A stretch of DNA of 64,000 nt from contig LR990056.1 of the NCBI GenBank assembly GCA_905147135.1, positions 12,224,001-12,288,000 on the forward strand. Direction: 5' to 3'. Each line of letters starts with the position of its first letter. Within the stretch, counting starts at the first letter, position 1. A program made the translations under genes and the position numbers. Shown one piece after another: positions 10,388 to 20,445 of this stretch. This DNA is from Blastobasis lacticolella. Its lineage: Eukaryota; Arthropoda; Insecta; Lepidoptera; Blastobasidae. Under the pieces are notes generated by a model. The model did no database searches. It saw nothing but the letters and a program-made list of their open reading frames with translations, and was not told the DNA's origin.

Positions 10388-10940
10388 GACGGGTGTAAAA
10401 GGAGACTAATGTCGTGAGCAGACTACCTACTACAGAAATACAAATAACTGTAAAGGAAATGGGCAGCAGCATTTTCTGTAGAGTAGCTACATAGTTCCAA
10501 CACGGAGCGTCGGTGGCCGAGTGGGTAAGGTAGCCGACTCGTATGCGAGAGGTATCGGGTTCGAATACCACTGCTGCCATGTATCAATGACTCTTTCCTG
10601 AGTTATGTACATTAGTTGAATGCTAACCGATGCTCTTAAGGTGACGGAAAGCATCGTGATGAAACAGGCGATTGAATGTGTATCCGTGATCCGATCTAGG
10701 TTCCCCTTGTAGCAGGGTCACGGAGGTCAGATGGCAGTCGCTCCTCTGTAATTATCTGATCTGCCAAATCTTGGATCATGGTCAAGGCAGCCCCCGGGAC
10801 ATTAACGCCAAAATGATTTATCCAACACAGCTATCTCCAATCCGCCTGCCAAGTGTGAAGATTATAGCGATTCCCTTCACTCATGTGGAGGAGGCTCAAA
10901 TCCAGCAGTGGACTGTTATGGGCTATTGTTGTTGTGATAA
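10388..10940 (+). mobile_element. SINE A copy, interrupted by a SINE B
   Basis: The left part (10388-10495) contains GGGCAGCAGCATTTTC. The right part (10829-10940) resumes at ATCTCCAATCCGCCTGCC and ends GTGGACTGTTATGGGCT. The two halves join in register once the SINE B at 10504-10820 is removed. It is strongly diverged, so it is older than its guest. Confidence 0.75.
10504..10820 (+). mobile_element. SINE B nested in SINE A
   Basis: Head GCGTCGGTGGCCGAGTGGG with B-box-like GGGTTCGAATAC. The body matches family B to AACGCCAAAATGATT. The 8-bp direct repeat TCCAACAC (10496-10503, 10821-10828) is the target duplication, cut from SINE A sequence. Confidence 0.88.
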
Positions 10941-11267
10941 TGAGAATTGTGGATTCAACTGATACCATACGAACCCGCGTTTACGGTGTACTTATACCAA
11001 CAAGAAAAAATGTCCACCCATTTTAATGTGGTTGTAGTTACTTAGCATTGTGGGTTCCTGATGTAAAGCCTTGCGGATGGCCACGTTTCTAGTACTTCTA
11101 ATAACATTTTCCCTGTTAGTGAATCGATTTCACAAGAAAACGTAGCAATACTCGTATACTATGAAGGCCAAGACTTTAGATTATAAGACAAGAACAGAAT
11201 AATGTAACTTTGTATGTTTATACTTATTTTATTACCTATGATCAGTTCAGATGTTTTACATCGTTAC
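10941..11267. other. Non-coding stretch
   Basis: Nothing recognised. Confidence 0.35.
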
Positions 11268-11764
11268 TAGGGGTCGCAAACCGGGTTCCCGGATACCGAA
11301 AATACCGGGATCCCGGACGAAAAATACGCCTTCACAATACCGGTATTCATATTATTAAAACCGGGATTTTCGGTATTCAGTTAAAATAAAATTATGTATT
11401 ACTATTGCACTATTAGAATAAATTTTATATTTTAGTCACCATCTGGACTAACAAAACGCATAATAGTTTCCAAATAATATTATTTTCTCAAATACTATAG
11501 CGAAAGAAAAGACTTATCGACGGGGGATCTATAATAGGGGAAATTAAAATTAAATTTTTCTTCTAGGAAATAACCTTTCGTATGAAATCCTTTAACTGTT
11601 TAACTCTGTCGATGACTTTTATGCAATAAAGAATATAATAATTATAAGTTTATAATAAATAAATTACAAGCAACTTCTCCAAATCCCGAAAATACCGGGA
11701 TCCCGGTATTGACCTCATCGTAATACTGAAGATCCCGGTTTTGAAAAGATATACCGGTATTGCG
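11268..11764. mobile_element. Putative non-autonomous hAT-like element
   Basis: The left end TAGGGGTCGCAAACCGGG has the look of hAT termini. The segment contains repeated CCGGGATCCCGG-type palindromes near both ends (about 11278-11320 and 11690-11760) and an AT-rich core. The right end (CCGGTATTGCG) only loosely mirrors the left, so the 3' terminus may be decayed. No transposase frame is present. Confidence 0.45.
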
Positions 11765-12324
11765 TAAAACAAGTGTAGTTGCAATCACATTCGCAGTTGA
11801 TGTATCATGCCATGTTAACTGTAGTTTCTATACTAAATCTGTATATTAAATAAATAAATAAACATCTTTTCGATGCTGGAAATAAGTCAATTAAAGTTGT
11901 TATGGTGCAAAGGTGCCCTTTTGACTAACTTTTGACTCTTTGGTCTAATACCCACACCCAATAACAAAATAAATAAAATAATAAAGCCTATAAAACAAAT
12001 CTTAAATCTCTGGCGCTCATTCTCTAAACAAGAGATAAATATCATCTTACGAACACAAGCATGAATATTTGCAAATACTATTGGCATCATAATGGATGGA
12101 TTGTTTTAAAGCGAACCATTTTGTGAACAGGTGGTAGTTTGCTACGATTCGCTAGTATTGCAAACAACTGCAGCGACCATTTCCTTTACAATGTTGCTGG
12201 GAGCTAGAGCTGTACAGGGCCGCAGCCAGGATTTTGGGGCCTCTATAATAAAACGTACCAAGGTCCCAAGGGTCCTTGGGAATTACTTTTTAAATAAGCA
12301 ATTGCTTATGCTAGAAAAACAAAA
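11765..12324. other. Non-coding stretch with short AAAT run
   Basis: A tetranucleotide run lies near 11848-11860. No supported gene. Confidence 0.35.
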
Positions 12325-12595
12325 CATTATAATACATTTTGAGAACCAGCTGTGGGCTGGGTGTTCATCCCCACTACGTAAACCCTTTGTTGGTCACCAT
12401 GCGAAGGTTCGAAAGAACGTTTCTTACACGTACGATTCGCATGTGGAATGAGCTCCCAGCCACAGTGTTTCGTTTGGACTTTGAGTTGGGATAATTCAAG
12501 AGATATATTAGAGGTCTCTTCGTGGCGGTGACCACTTTCCATCAGGTGGCCCGCTTGTCTGTTTGTCTGCCGTATAACATAAAAAAAACTATTCT
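12325..12595 (+). mobile_element. CR1-like LINE 3' end
   Basis: A short frame reads RRFERTFLTRTIRMWNELPA, typical of the end of a CR1-type reverse transcriptase, followed by the tail CCATCAGGTGGCCCGCTTGT and GCCGTATAACATAAAAAAAA. 5'-truncated copy, not functional. Confidence 0.75.
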
Positions 12596-12629
12596 ACCCA
12601 ATAAAATTTAATAATATCTAAACATACAC

Positions 12630-12770
12630 ATGGATGCGGTAGAGTATAACATAAATACCGTTACGGGCCCTAAACTGTTCAACCAGTGTCCGAGTCCCTA
12701 GCGGAAGACCTTACTCAACCTCGCTTCTCCAACGGTATAGGAGGAACACCTGAAGAGGTAGAGTAATACG
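12630..12770 (+). repeat. Repeat family I, copy 1
   Basis: Shares CCCTAAACTGTTCAACCAG, a CGGAAGACCT-like step and a CAACGGTAT/AACAGTAT-like step with 16740-16850. About 110 bp of moderate similarity, no coding potential. Confidence 0.5.
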
Positions 12771-12847
12771 GCAATATATTGTCAAAATTAGGCCGCACCA
12801 TTAACAAAATGAAAATATTAAAATAATTGATAACGCATTACAACTGA

Positions 12848-13191
12848 CGACCTGTGTGGTTCAATGGTCAATATGTTTGCCACGCAAGAGGTCCCGCGTT
12901 CGATTCCCAGCCGGGCAGAAATTAAAATAATTAATTTCAAAACCAATAGTTTTAAGACCTTTTAATTAAAATAATCTCCTATAGTCAATATCGACGTATT
13001 GACCTATAATGTTATAGACTGTATTAATTTCAAAATTAATTTAAAAATGACATAAAATTTTGAATTTTATGTAATAAAGAGCATTTGAATATAAATTTCT
13101 GTTACGGGTCTGGGTGTTCTATGTATAATAGGTATGTATTTAAAGTATTTAAGTAGTATATCAGTTATCTAGCATCCATAGTACAAGCTTT
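12848..13191 (+). mobile_element. SINE C, left part (split by a DNA element)
   Basis: tRNA-derived head with B box GCGTTCGATTCCC, then ATTTCTGTTACGGGTCTGGG and TATCTAGCATCCATAGTACA. It breaks at CAAGCTTT and resumes at 15003 with TTTGCTTAGTTTGGGGCTAG. Removing one TTT restores the usual CAAGCTTTGCTTAG of intact copies. Confidence 0.88.
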
Positions 13192-15002
13192 TAGTTAGGG
13201 AGGCGAGGTAGCTAAATGGCGTAATTCAACGGCGCCGTCGAGACCTATCAAAATCGAAAGATAAAATAATTTCGAAAAGAAAAGCTCGTATGGCAAAAAC
13301 CATTTTAGCGGTGGGTTTGGCGTGTACGGTTTTTCAAAAATGTTAAAAAAAACAGTTACTTGGGCATTCTCGAGCGCGTCAGATATTCATACTACGTATG
13401 CCCCGAGTGCCTCTGATAACAACGGTATACTAATCTGCCGGTTTGCGTGGTGGGGGTAGGCATATAAAGTAGTCAAAAATGCAAAAAAAAAAAATTTACT
13501 CGAGCGCGTCAGATTTTCGGAAGGGGTGTTACGTAGGCCCCAAGGAAGCTCCCTTTAAAAAAACTGACGATTTCGGCGTGACGATAAGTTACGATGAATT
13601 TTTGAAAATGCAAAAAAAAAAAGTTTTTTTGAAATACTCGAGCGCGTCAGATTTTCATAGGGGAGGTTTATCTCGGTATCCTGAAAGCATATTTTTTTAA
13701 TCTGACAAAAATGTTGGTGGGTTCTCTTAATCTGACCGAAAAAGGTTTTTTGGTTTCTTTCTTTTCCTTTCTTTCTCCTTGATAAAATGGGGAATTTAAG
13801 AATGACAATAAAGCGATAGATACAACCAACGTAAATGTAGATGAAATGTAGTACGAAGTGTATTATTTATTGTATAAAAAAATGAAATGATATAAAAATT
13901 TGATTATAATTGTATTGTTCTCTCTTCAATCGGCGTCATACTGAGGGCACATAGGTCTACGTTAGGGGACCATAAACATATATATATATATATATTAGGG
14001 TGTACCGAAAATTAATTCCCTTCTACCGCTTCTTTCCCCACCATCAATGTTGCGAAATAAAGGAAAAATACTGGTAGGAATATTTCCGCGAAGCGGTCAG
14101 TCTGTATTACATGTTTATGGCAAATTCCTCTTTTTTGCTTCAATTCTTCACTTCGTTTTGCTTACGGTACGTCCAAAAAACAATTTGAGGATCAACAGGC
14201 TATTGAATAATATACATACATGAAACTGTACATGTTAATAATACTTTTGTATACAGATACGCGTAACTTTTTCCGAGTCCACGAAAATTGTCGAGAAGCT
14301 TTAGAAAAAAAAAAAATTTTGAGATATAATAAAAGTCACATAATTTAATCATCATTATTTCTTAACTTTTTTTTTAACACCCTCAGTTTTCGAGATATAC
14401 TCAAAAAACCGGGAGTTTGAGTTTTTATGATGCTTCAAGTCAAAACGTTTTAACTTTGGACAAAAATGTAAAGAGACCTTTTTTGTGTAAAATAAAATTA
14501 CCTTTTTTGTTTATTTAAACTTTTTTTTTGTAAAATGTATCGTTCGCGACTTATATGCCGTAACGCGTTCTTAGGAAGACGAAATGGCTCCTCCACACTT
14601 CCGGTCATGCGGAAACCGGCAGATTTTGTATTTTTAGTAAGTTTTAGATTATATTCTTCAAAATAAAAAAAATAAAAATCGCGCTCGAGAATGCCGGATT
14701 AACGTTTTTTTTTTACAAGTTCGCGATCCTATAACTCGGCGGCGTCAAGGACTTATCGTCAGATTAGTTAAATTAAGTCTTTAAACACTAAAATCAACCC
14801 CCAATATCTTAATCTGACGCGCTCGAGTATTTCAGACTATCCATTTTTTTTTACTAATCTGATCGTCTATCCTAGGCGCGCGTCACTACATATAGAGCTA
14901 AATACTTTACAAGGTTGTTCTATTAGGTCTAAGGTATCTCTCATATCTTAAACTGCCACGCTCGAGTTTTGCCGAAAATTCCCCTATTCGCCTCCCTAAC
15001 TA
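13192..15002. mobile_element. 1.8-kb foldback-type DNA element, TTT target duplication
   Basis: Perfect 15-bp terminal inverted repeats TAGTTAGGGAGGCGA lie at both ends and are flanked by a TTT duplication (13189-13191, 15003-15005), proven by the interrupted SINE C. Inside, the motif CTCGAGCGCGTCAGATTTTC or close variants occurs three times in direct orientation in the left part (13369, 13499, 13637). Three inverted forms lie in the right part (14680-14689, 14811-14827, 14951-14966), an arrangement like subterminal transposase-binding repeats. A CTGCCGGTTT-type step is also mirrored (about 13435 and 14612). No transposase frame; the core is T/A-rich. A 3-bp duplication occurs in Harbinger and CACTA groups, but the family is not identified. 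Confidence 0.85.
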
Positions 15003-15045
15003 TTTGCTTAGTTTGGGGCTAGATGGCGTTGTGTGTATTTATTTA
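15003..15045 (+). mobile_element. SINE C, right part
   Basis: Continuation of the SINE C that starts at 12848: TTTGCTTAGTTTGGGGCTAG then ATGGCGTTGTGTG. Confidence 0.85.
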
Positions 15046-15055
15046 TTTATGTATA

Positions 15056-15116
15056 TAGGCGGACGCCAGGCCCTCGTGCGCGAGAGCACAACCGGGACAG
15101 AAACGCTAAGATGATT
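15056..15116 (+). mobile_element. SINE B 3' fragment
   Basis: Only the 3' part is present: GGCGGACGCCAGGCCCTCGT, CGCGAGAGCACAACCGGGAC, ACGCTAAGATGATT. Confidence 0.75.
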
Positions 15117-15689
15117 GTTTTACAACTTATGTAAGCTGCACACCTACTTCCTAACTAACGCCATATTTCATGTCACTCAACGACTTCGAATAAAACGGGG
15201 CTGCATTTACTCCCTTAATCCGTCCCTGTGTGAAGTGTGGCGAGCATCAATGCGTCGTTCGTTGCCATTTATTATTGAACAGTGGATAGCAGTCGCCCCG
15301 TTCCTAGACCGACAATAGGTGTTATTCTAGGCGGTCTAACATCAATAAACTCCTTCAATTCATTGCTCCGGCTAGGAAACTCTTTGTTCTTTCTGCTTTC
15401 AGTGAACATAACTAACTATTGTCGTATTGCTTAGATAGAGACGCTTGCTAATCTACGAAATTACTTACAGTAGTCAAGAAGTCAGTTAAGACAAAAGTAT
15501 CAGGTGGTAGGACTCTGTCAAGCCTGAGGAGTCCGCCTGGGTGAGTACCACCGCCTTATCTATTTCTGTTGCCAAGCAACAATGCTTGCATTGTTGTGTT
15601 TCGGTTTGAAGGATGAGGTAACCAGTGAAATTACAGGCATGAGGCATTTCATCTCATTCCTTACAGTGACAACGTACTTGTGATTCTGT
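15117..15689. other. Non-coding stretch
   Basis: No gene or repeat border recognised. Confidence 0.35.
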
Positions 15690-15812
15690 ATTTTTGTTAC
15701 CTGCAACCTAAATTGCATACATTACTAATTGTAGATGTTATGGGCGACAGTTACCACTAACCATCAGGTTGGCTGTCTGCTCGTTTGTCATTAAATGGCA
15801 TAAAAAAATCAA
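15690..15812 (+). repeat. LINE 3' tail fragment (CR1-like)
   Basis: Contains ACCATCAGGTTGGCTGTCTG, CTCGTTTGTCATTAAATGGC and AATAAAAAAA-like A-richness. Same variant as 9470-9575 in the other orientation. Confidence 0.6.
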
Positions 15813-16375
15813 GAAGCTCAATTAAGACCAAAGTGGTTATATTTTTGCTTTGCAGTTTTTTAGCCCGAAATCTTTTCATGTCTAATTAAAATTCAAGTCG
15901 AACCCAACCTAAATTAATAAGTCACTAGCCTGTCTCGAAGTTCCGAATAACGAACTACAATATTCAATAGACAAACTTCCCAAAGTTTTTATTCGGCTAA
16001 CGCTGATTCTCCTGGCGTGGGCATAGCAGCCGCTTTTTGAGAATCAAAGTTCAATAATTTACTTATTACGTTATTACGGCCCTGGTTGTCACCTTCGCGT
16101 GTGACAGTATGTAACTATTTACGTATGTATGAACGTAATTCTACCGGTCCGTGGGAATGGAGAATTCGGTGGGCGAAATATACCCCAAACACAAAGCTCA
16201 AATATTTTGACGTCTATGGGGAAAGGCTTTGGGCCGTCAACGCATTGTCGACGTTAACACCAAGCTAGTTAAACAGAATCGATGGAAGTATGCAGTAGAC
16301 AAATTCACAGGAAGTCACGATCCTCAGTAGAGAGGAAACTATAAGTAGTTACCAGCACATTACCGCAGCTGTCAC
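15813..16375. other. Non-coding stretch
   Basis: Nothing recognised. Confidence 0.35.
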
Positions 16376-16452
16376 GTCTCCATGGTGGGTGTAACCCTAC
16401 CGAAACGTCGGGAAAACAAATCGAAAAGGTATGTCGCGTGCAAGTCCCGTCT
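16376..16452 (+). repeat. Repeat family H, copy 1
   Basis: GGTGGGTGTAACCCTACCGA, then AACGTCGGGAAAACAAATCG and GCGTGCAAGTCCCGTCT. The same order recurs on the minus strand at 37925-38025. Confidence 0.65.
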
Positions 16453-16482
16453 AATATAATAATATAACTATAAGTAGCTAGG

Positions 16483-16737
16483 TAGAGCTCGTCTAGTCTA
16501 AAATGACGCGCCCTACTACTTAGTTAGTTGATTTCGATGTGTGAGTGCAAATATTGATAACGACACTTCATCTGTGTGGGAGCCAATGAACGACGCGTGC
16601 TCCGACGTTTGAATCTCACCGGCAACTGAATGACCAATTACAACGGCATTTGTATATGTATTGCGTCCATATTTTATACTTGCTTGTGTGCGTTAATGCG
16701 ATAGTGGGGCGCGTCATTTTAGATTAGACGAGCTCTA
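16483..16737 (+). mobile_element. MITE with TA-flanked inverted repeats, copy 1
   Basis: 255 bp with terminal inverted repeats that begin TAGAGCTCGTCTAGTCTAAA and continue to ACGCGCCC. The outermost TA at each end is the likely target duplication, as in Tc1/mariner-type MITEs. The inverse-oriented copy at 61693-61959 shares ends and core, which includes CGACACTTCATCTG. Non-coding. Confidence 0.85.
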
Positions 16738-16739
16738 AT

Positions 16740-16850
16740 ACGCATAAATAAAAAACATACCGTCATAGGACCCTAAACTTTTCAACCAGCAGGGTCCTCG
16801 GCGGAAGACCTACCACGCTTCGCAAACAGTATTCAGAAGCACTCCTAACG
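16740..16850 (+). repeat. Repeat family I, copy 2
   Basis: CCCTAAACTTTTCAACCAGC, CGGCGGAAGACCT and AACAGTATTCAGAAGCACT match the family I copy at 12630-12770. Confidence 0.5.
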
Positions 16851-16859
16851 TGTGGCGAG

Positions 16860-16990
16860 CTCGTTGCGGTGCTGAAGATCGACTAGCCTCAAAGTACGAA
16901 ACGGTCACCCATCCGGTTCCCGGGCATTGCGATCATTGCTTAGCTTAACCGTGGTTAGTCTCGCAAACACGCTGCCAATAGACCAGTGCC
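16860..16990 (-). pseudogene. Possible 5S rRNA-like fragment
   Basis: The plus strand shows CGGTCACCCATCCGGT, then CATTGCTTAGCTTAACCGT, similar in order to the reverse complement of a 5S rRNA internal region (GGTCACCCATCC ... GCTTAACTTCGGTG). The similarity is patchy, so it may be a 5S-derived repeat or chance. Not a functional 5S gene. Confidence 0.25.
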
Positions 16991-16995
16991 GCTCA

Positions 16996-17252
16996 GGTAT
17001 CATCATCACAGCCTATAACAGTCCACTTCAGAACTTAGGCCCTTTCTCAGGAAAGAAGAGGTTATTGTCATAATATCCACGCTTGGCAGGCGGGTTATAT
17101 GATATATATAATTATAACAAAAGAAAACGCTGCTGCCCATTTTCCAGCCTAAGGAGACTAGCAGTTTTGCCTCGGAAACATTAGTCGCCTGGTACGACAC
17201 CCACAAGCGTAAGGGGTTAGTGCTATCCTACTCTGCCGGAAACCACACGGCC
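16996..17252 (-). mobile_element. SINE A copy
   Basis: Minus-strand family A, from CCGGCAGAGTAGGATAGCAC through GGGCAGCAGCGTTTTC to GACTGTTATAGGCTGTGATG. Full length, moderately diverged. Confidence 0.85.
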
Positions 17253-18166
17253 AGGTATAACAGCTTTAATTTAACACGTTCACCAACAAGAGCACAACTA
17301 AAAGAAGACCCTGTACCTGAATCAGGTAACTTATAAAAGCGGGACGTTGGGAACCTTTTTTTCGTAGTGAGCATTTTTTTCTCACTATCAAAGCTCGAGC
17401 CCAACAGAGGCTCGTTCCCCGACCATCCCGTGATCAAAAAGTTGGCTCATGTCACGACATGAACACTGAACAAAGTGTGTTTAGCCTATTAACAACACAA
17501 CAGAAACTAAACAATATTGAAAACTTATCTAACTAAAACTAAATTCATATAATACTAAATAAAATAAACTAACCGTCTGAGCCTATTTGCTTGACATTGC
17601 GTGCACCCTACACTTTTGACAGTAGGTTTCAAACCACTGGGGGCTAACACAAGTGCGAAGGTTACATTCAGGGTTTTCATTATTGGATTATCTACGAGTA
17701 CGTATGAAATACGTAGAAACATTTGCCAACTAGTAGACAAAAGTAATCAAAACTAATTTCCTTGCGTAAGCGGCATTCTCGGTCTTAGCGATGTCTTCCA
17801 ATCAACATAAGGAACAGTGCGAATATATACATAAATGACATTAGAGGGATTAGAATTTCCACTAATGGCTATAAAAATATATAGGTACAAAAACTACAAC
17901 TTATTTAAAAAAATAAAAGATATTAATTAAACAGTAATTATTGCGCCGAAAAGTATGTTTAGGAGGGTAGGTTGTTAAAGCGTGTCGAGTAAAATCGTAT
18001 TCTATCTATATACTCGTATTTTGATATTTAAGTGAAGATAGATAACAACTATCTATCTTACGTACGTTACTTTACAGAATTACCGCGTATCACAATATTT
18101 GTACAATATGGAAAACCCTGACTGCCAATTTAATATTTTCTCGGAACTCCAAATAACAACACTTAC
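17253..18166. other. Non-coding stretch
   Basis: No supported gene. Minus-strand frames here could be tested as further exons of the candidate at 18167-18457, but none looks conserved. Confidence 0.3.
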
Positions 18167-18457
18167 AAATCTGATACTGAGAAAATATATCAGGTAGCCA
18201 ACCTGCTTTATCGAACAATGCCCACTACTCATTCCTATCGCTGCATTTCCTGTATAGCCAGGATCTAAAGCGTCGATGCAAAAAGGCAAACACAACCTTT
18301 GTTAAACCAAATACTTATAATCCCCCGTGAGCAGAGTGTCGTACTTATTACCAACGTACGTATAATATTGAGACTTAAAAACTTACGCTTTGATGACAGC
18401 AAATGTGACTCCAACTGTTAAGCCCAAGTTAACAACGCTCATCACCAGCAGAGACAT
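18167..18457 (-). CDS. Candidate two-exon small membrane/secreted protein (partial)
   Basis: Exon 1 is 18457-18387 (ATG, 23 codons + 2 nt) with donor GC|GTAAGT. Exon 2 is 18296-18167 after acceptor CAAAG|G, ending at donor TTT|GTAAGT. The intron is 90 bp. The join keeps frame and gives 67 residues: a hydrophobic start (MSLLVMSVVNLGLTVGVTFA) that could be a signal peptide or membrane segment, then a Cys-containing part with CIDALDPGYTGNAAIG and a second hydrophobic stretch (YLIYFLSIRF). A third exon should follow to the left but was not found. I do not recognise the family. Two good donors and a kept frame argue for a gene; short length and no homology argue for caution. Confidence 0.33.
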
Positions 18458-18498
18458 GGCTGCACTTCACGATAGTAAGTTCACACACAAAGTTATGA

Positions 18499-18742
18499 GC
18501 ACGAGACGATTTAGCCCTTTCGAATGGTACACGCTCATTACAGTTCTACAGAGACGGAACGCGAAAAGAGGTTACGGAACAACGAATTCGAAAATAAAAA
18601 TTTCGAAATTCAAACACCAGGCACGAGACGATTTAGCCCTTTCGAATGGTACACGCTCATTACCGTTCCACAGAGACGCAAGCGAAAAGAGGTCGTCACG
18701 GAATCACAAATTCGAAAAACAAAAATTTCAAATTTCGAATTT
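18499..18742 (+). repeat. Tandem duplication of about 122 bp
   Basis: Unit 1 (18499-18620) and unit 2 (18621-about 18742) both start GCACGAGACGATTTAGCCCT and continue through TTCGAATGGTACACGCTCAT, with similar AAATTTCGAA-rich ends. It lies directly upstream of the GC-rich block at 18780-19029. The reading frames across it are by-products of the duplication. Confidence 0.8.
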
Positions 18743-18789
18743 CGAACACCGCGGACGCGTAAACTTTTGTCACAGATAAAAGCAAAGTT

Positions 18790-19029
18790 TTCGAAGCGCG
18801 TGGTGGCTGATCGATTAATGCGATCGAGTAGTCGAGTGCCCGGTATCGGTAGAGAGTACGCTGCGAGTTCAGTGTCGCGATCGAGTGTGGCTTCCCCGAC
18901 GGCCTTTTACAATATAAACCGGAGGTTTCCCCCCGCGACCGCGCCCCCCGAACGCTAACCGTACGCTGTTTTCTTTCAACTATTATGCTACGTCGCGTTC
19001 GTTGCATCGCAAATGCATTCAACTATTAG
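18790..19029 (+). promoter_or_regulatory. Possible promoter and 5' non-coding exon
   Basis: A GC-rich island in AT-rich surroundings contains a TATAAA box at 18913-18918. About 110 bp downstream there is a good splice donor (ATTAG|GTAAGTACC, exon end 19029). No matching downstream coding exon was found to the right, so this is a suggestion only. It could also be divergent with the minus-strand candidate gene at 18457. Confidence 0.22.
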
Positions 19030-19227
19030 GTAAGTACCTTGCATTACGAAAACCCACAGAAAGGTAATTAAGTACTTAATGGGAATTATCATAAATTATA
19101 AATTAAGTAATTGAAATCATAAAACTAATTAGTCAGGTATAGGTACTATAATATAAAATAAACAAATTATTTTGCATTTGTAAAATTGTGATCGTAAAAC
19201 CCTGATAACCTTAATCATATGATACCC

Positions 19228-19292
19228 TCGGTATTGCAAACGTCCATAGGCTACGCTAGCTGCTTACAATCAGGTGGACCACCTTACAGCTA
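19228..19292 (+). repeat. Family D (CR1-like tail) fragment
   Basis: GGTATTGCAAACGTCCATAG then CTGCTTACAATCAGGTGGAC. Short remnant. Confidence 0.65.
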
Positions 19293-19604
19293 GTATTGTT
19301 GCAAGAAATGTAATGTACTTATTTCTTCCCTACACCAGTCTAACTCTAATCAAACCATACAAACCTACATTGTATTCGTCCTCGTCATATTATTATTATA
19401 ATTGACGTAATTATTTGCTATTTTCAGGCAAAATCAGAGCAACTTGCGCACAAAGAATACAACTGACACAACAATATACCTACGAGCATGGACTTATTGT
19501 TAGATAATAACAATTCCATGCCTACGAGTAACTGTATGAACATAGGTCCAAAATTCTCAGTATACCGTACGTATACGTTTCGTTAACGTATAACGAAACT
19601 AGAG

Positions 19605-19770
19605 AAAAACGAATCTTTTTTTACCACTGAAGTGGCAAGCAAGTTTATGGCCTGCCTGATGGTAACCAGTCGTGGCAGCCTATAGACGTTTGCAATACCA
19701 AGTGCATCACCCACGCGTTGCCGACCCCGTAAAAACTTTATCACCCCTTTCTTGAAGAACTCCATGTTGT
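19605..19770 (-). mobile_element. CR1-like LINE 3' end (family D)
   Basis: Minus strand: GAGTTCTTCAAGAAAGGGGT, a short frame [20 protein letters not shown], then GCAAACGTCTATAGGCTGCC, the CATCAGGCAGGCC step and an A-rich end. Only the last codons of reverse transcriptase remain. Confidence 0.78.
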
Positions 19771-19779
19771 ACTCTCCAG

Positions 19780-20221
19780 GGAAAATCTCTTCTCAACCTT
19801 ACTGTATTTAGGTACTTTTCCGTCACAACAAATGTCGAGCAATGTTTAAATACGTAGGTGCCTATCATGGAAATCAACATGTTATAATTAATAACATTTA
19901 GCAGTCATCTCGACCACACACATCGATAATGAATTCAATCGCCGCTCATGACGTATTGCTGTCCCGGCACCGACTGCCTATCGCTTGTGTTAGGTATACA
20001 TTTAATTGACACAAACAATAATGTAGCAAATAAGTACGTTTTACATTTTGTTATTGCAATACATACAGAACAGTCAAAACTGATGTAAAAGACAGTGGTT
20101 ACAAACTAATTTACACCTAAAGATCCAACCTACCTTACGTTAAACCTAATCTAATCGTTTCTAACCCTATTATAAAGCTCCCACCTACTTTGTCGGAGAT
20201 TGTTCCTATTGAGGCTATTGA
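19780..20221. other. Non-coding stretch
   Basis: Nothing recognised. Confidence 0.35.
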
Positions 20222-20445
20222 GCCTCACCATAATCACAGCCCATAACAGTGCAGGACTTAGGGCCTCTACCAGGAGAGGGCAGGTTATTGCCATAATCTT
20301 AGTTATAAATATAGAAATGGAAAACGCTTCTGCCCAGTTTCCAGCCAGAACTTTTGCCTCGAAAACATTAGTCGCCTTGCACGTCACCCAGAGTGTAAGG
20401 GGTTGGTGCTATTCTACTCTGCCGGACACCACACGGCCACCGGAC
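20222..20445 (-). mobile_element. SINE A copy
   Basis: Minus-strand family A with GGCAGAAGCGTTTTCCATTT and ending GCACTGTTATGGGCTGTGAT; part of the interior is deleted. Confidence 0.8.

Noticed and set aside
13369..14966. CRISPR-like direct repeats (CTCGAGCGCGTCAGATT)
   Set aside because: Only three direct copies at uneven spacing plus inverted ones inside a eukaryotic transposable element; this is subterminal-repeat layout.
18390..18958. Two plus-strand frames of 129 and 144 codons
   Set aside because: They run across a tandem duplication and a GC-rich block; the similarity between the frames comes from the duplication.
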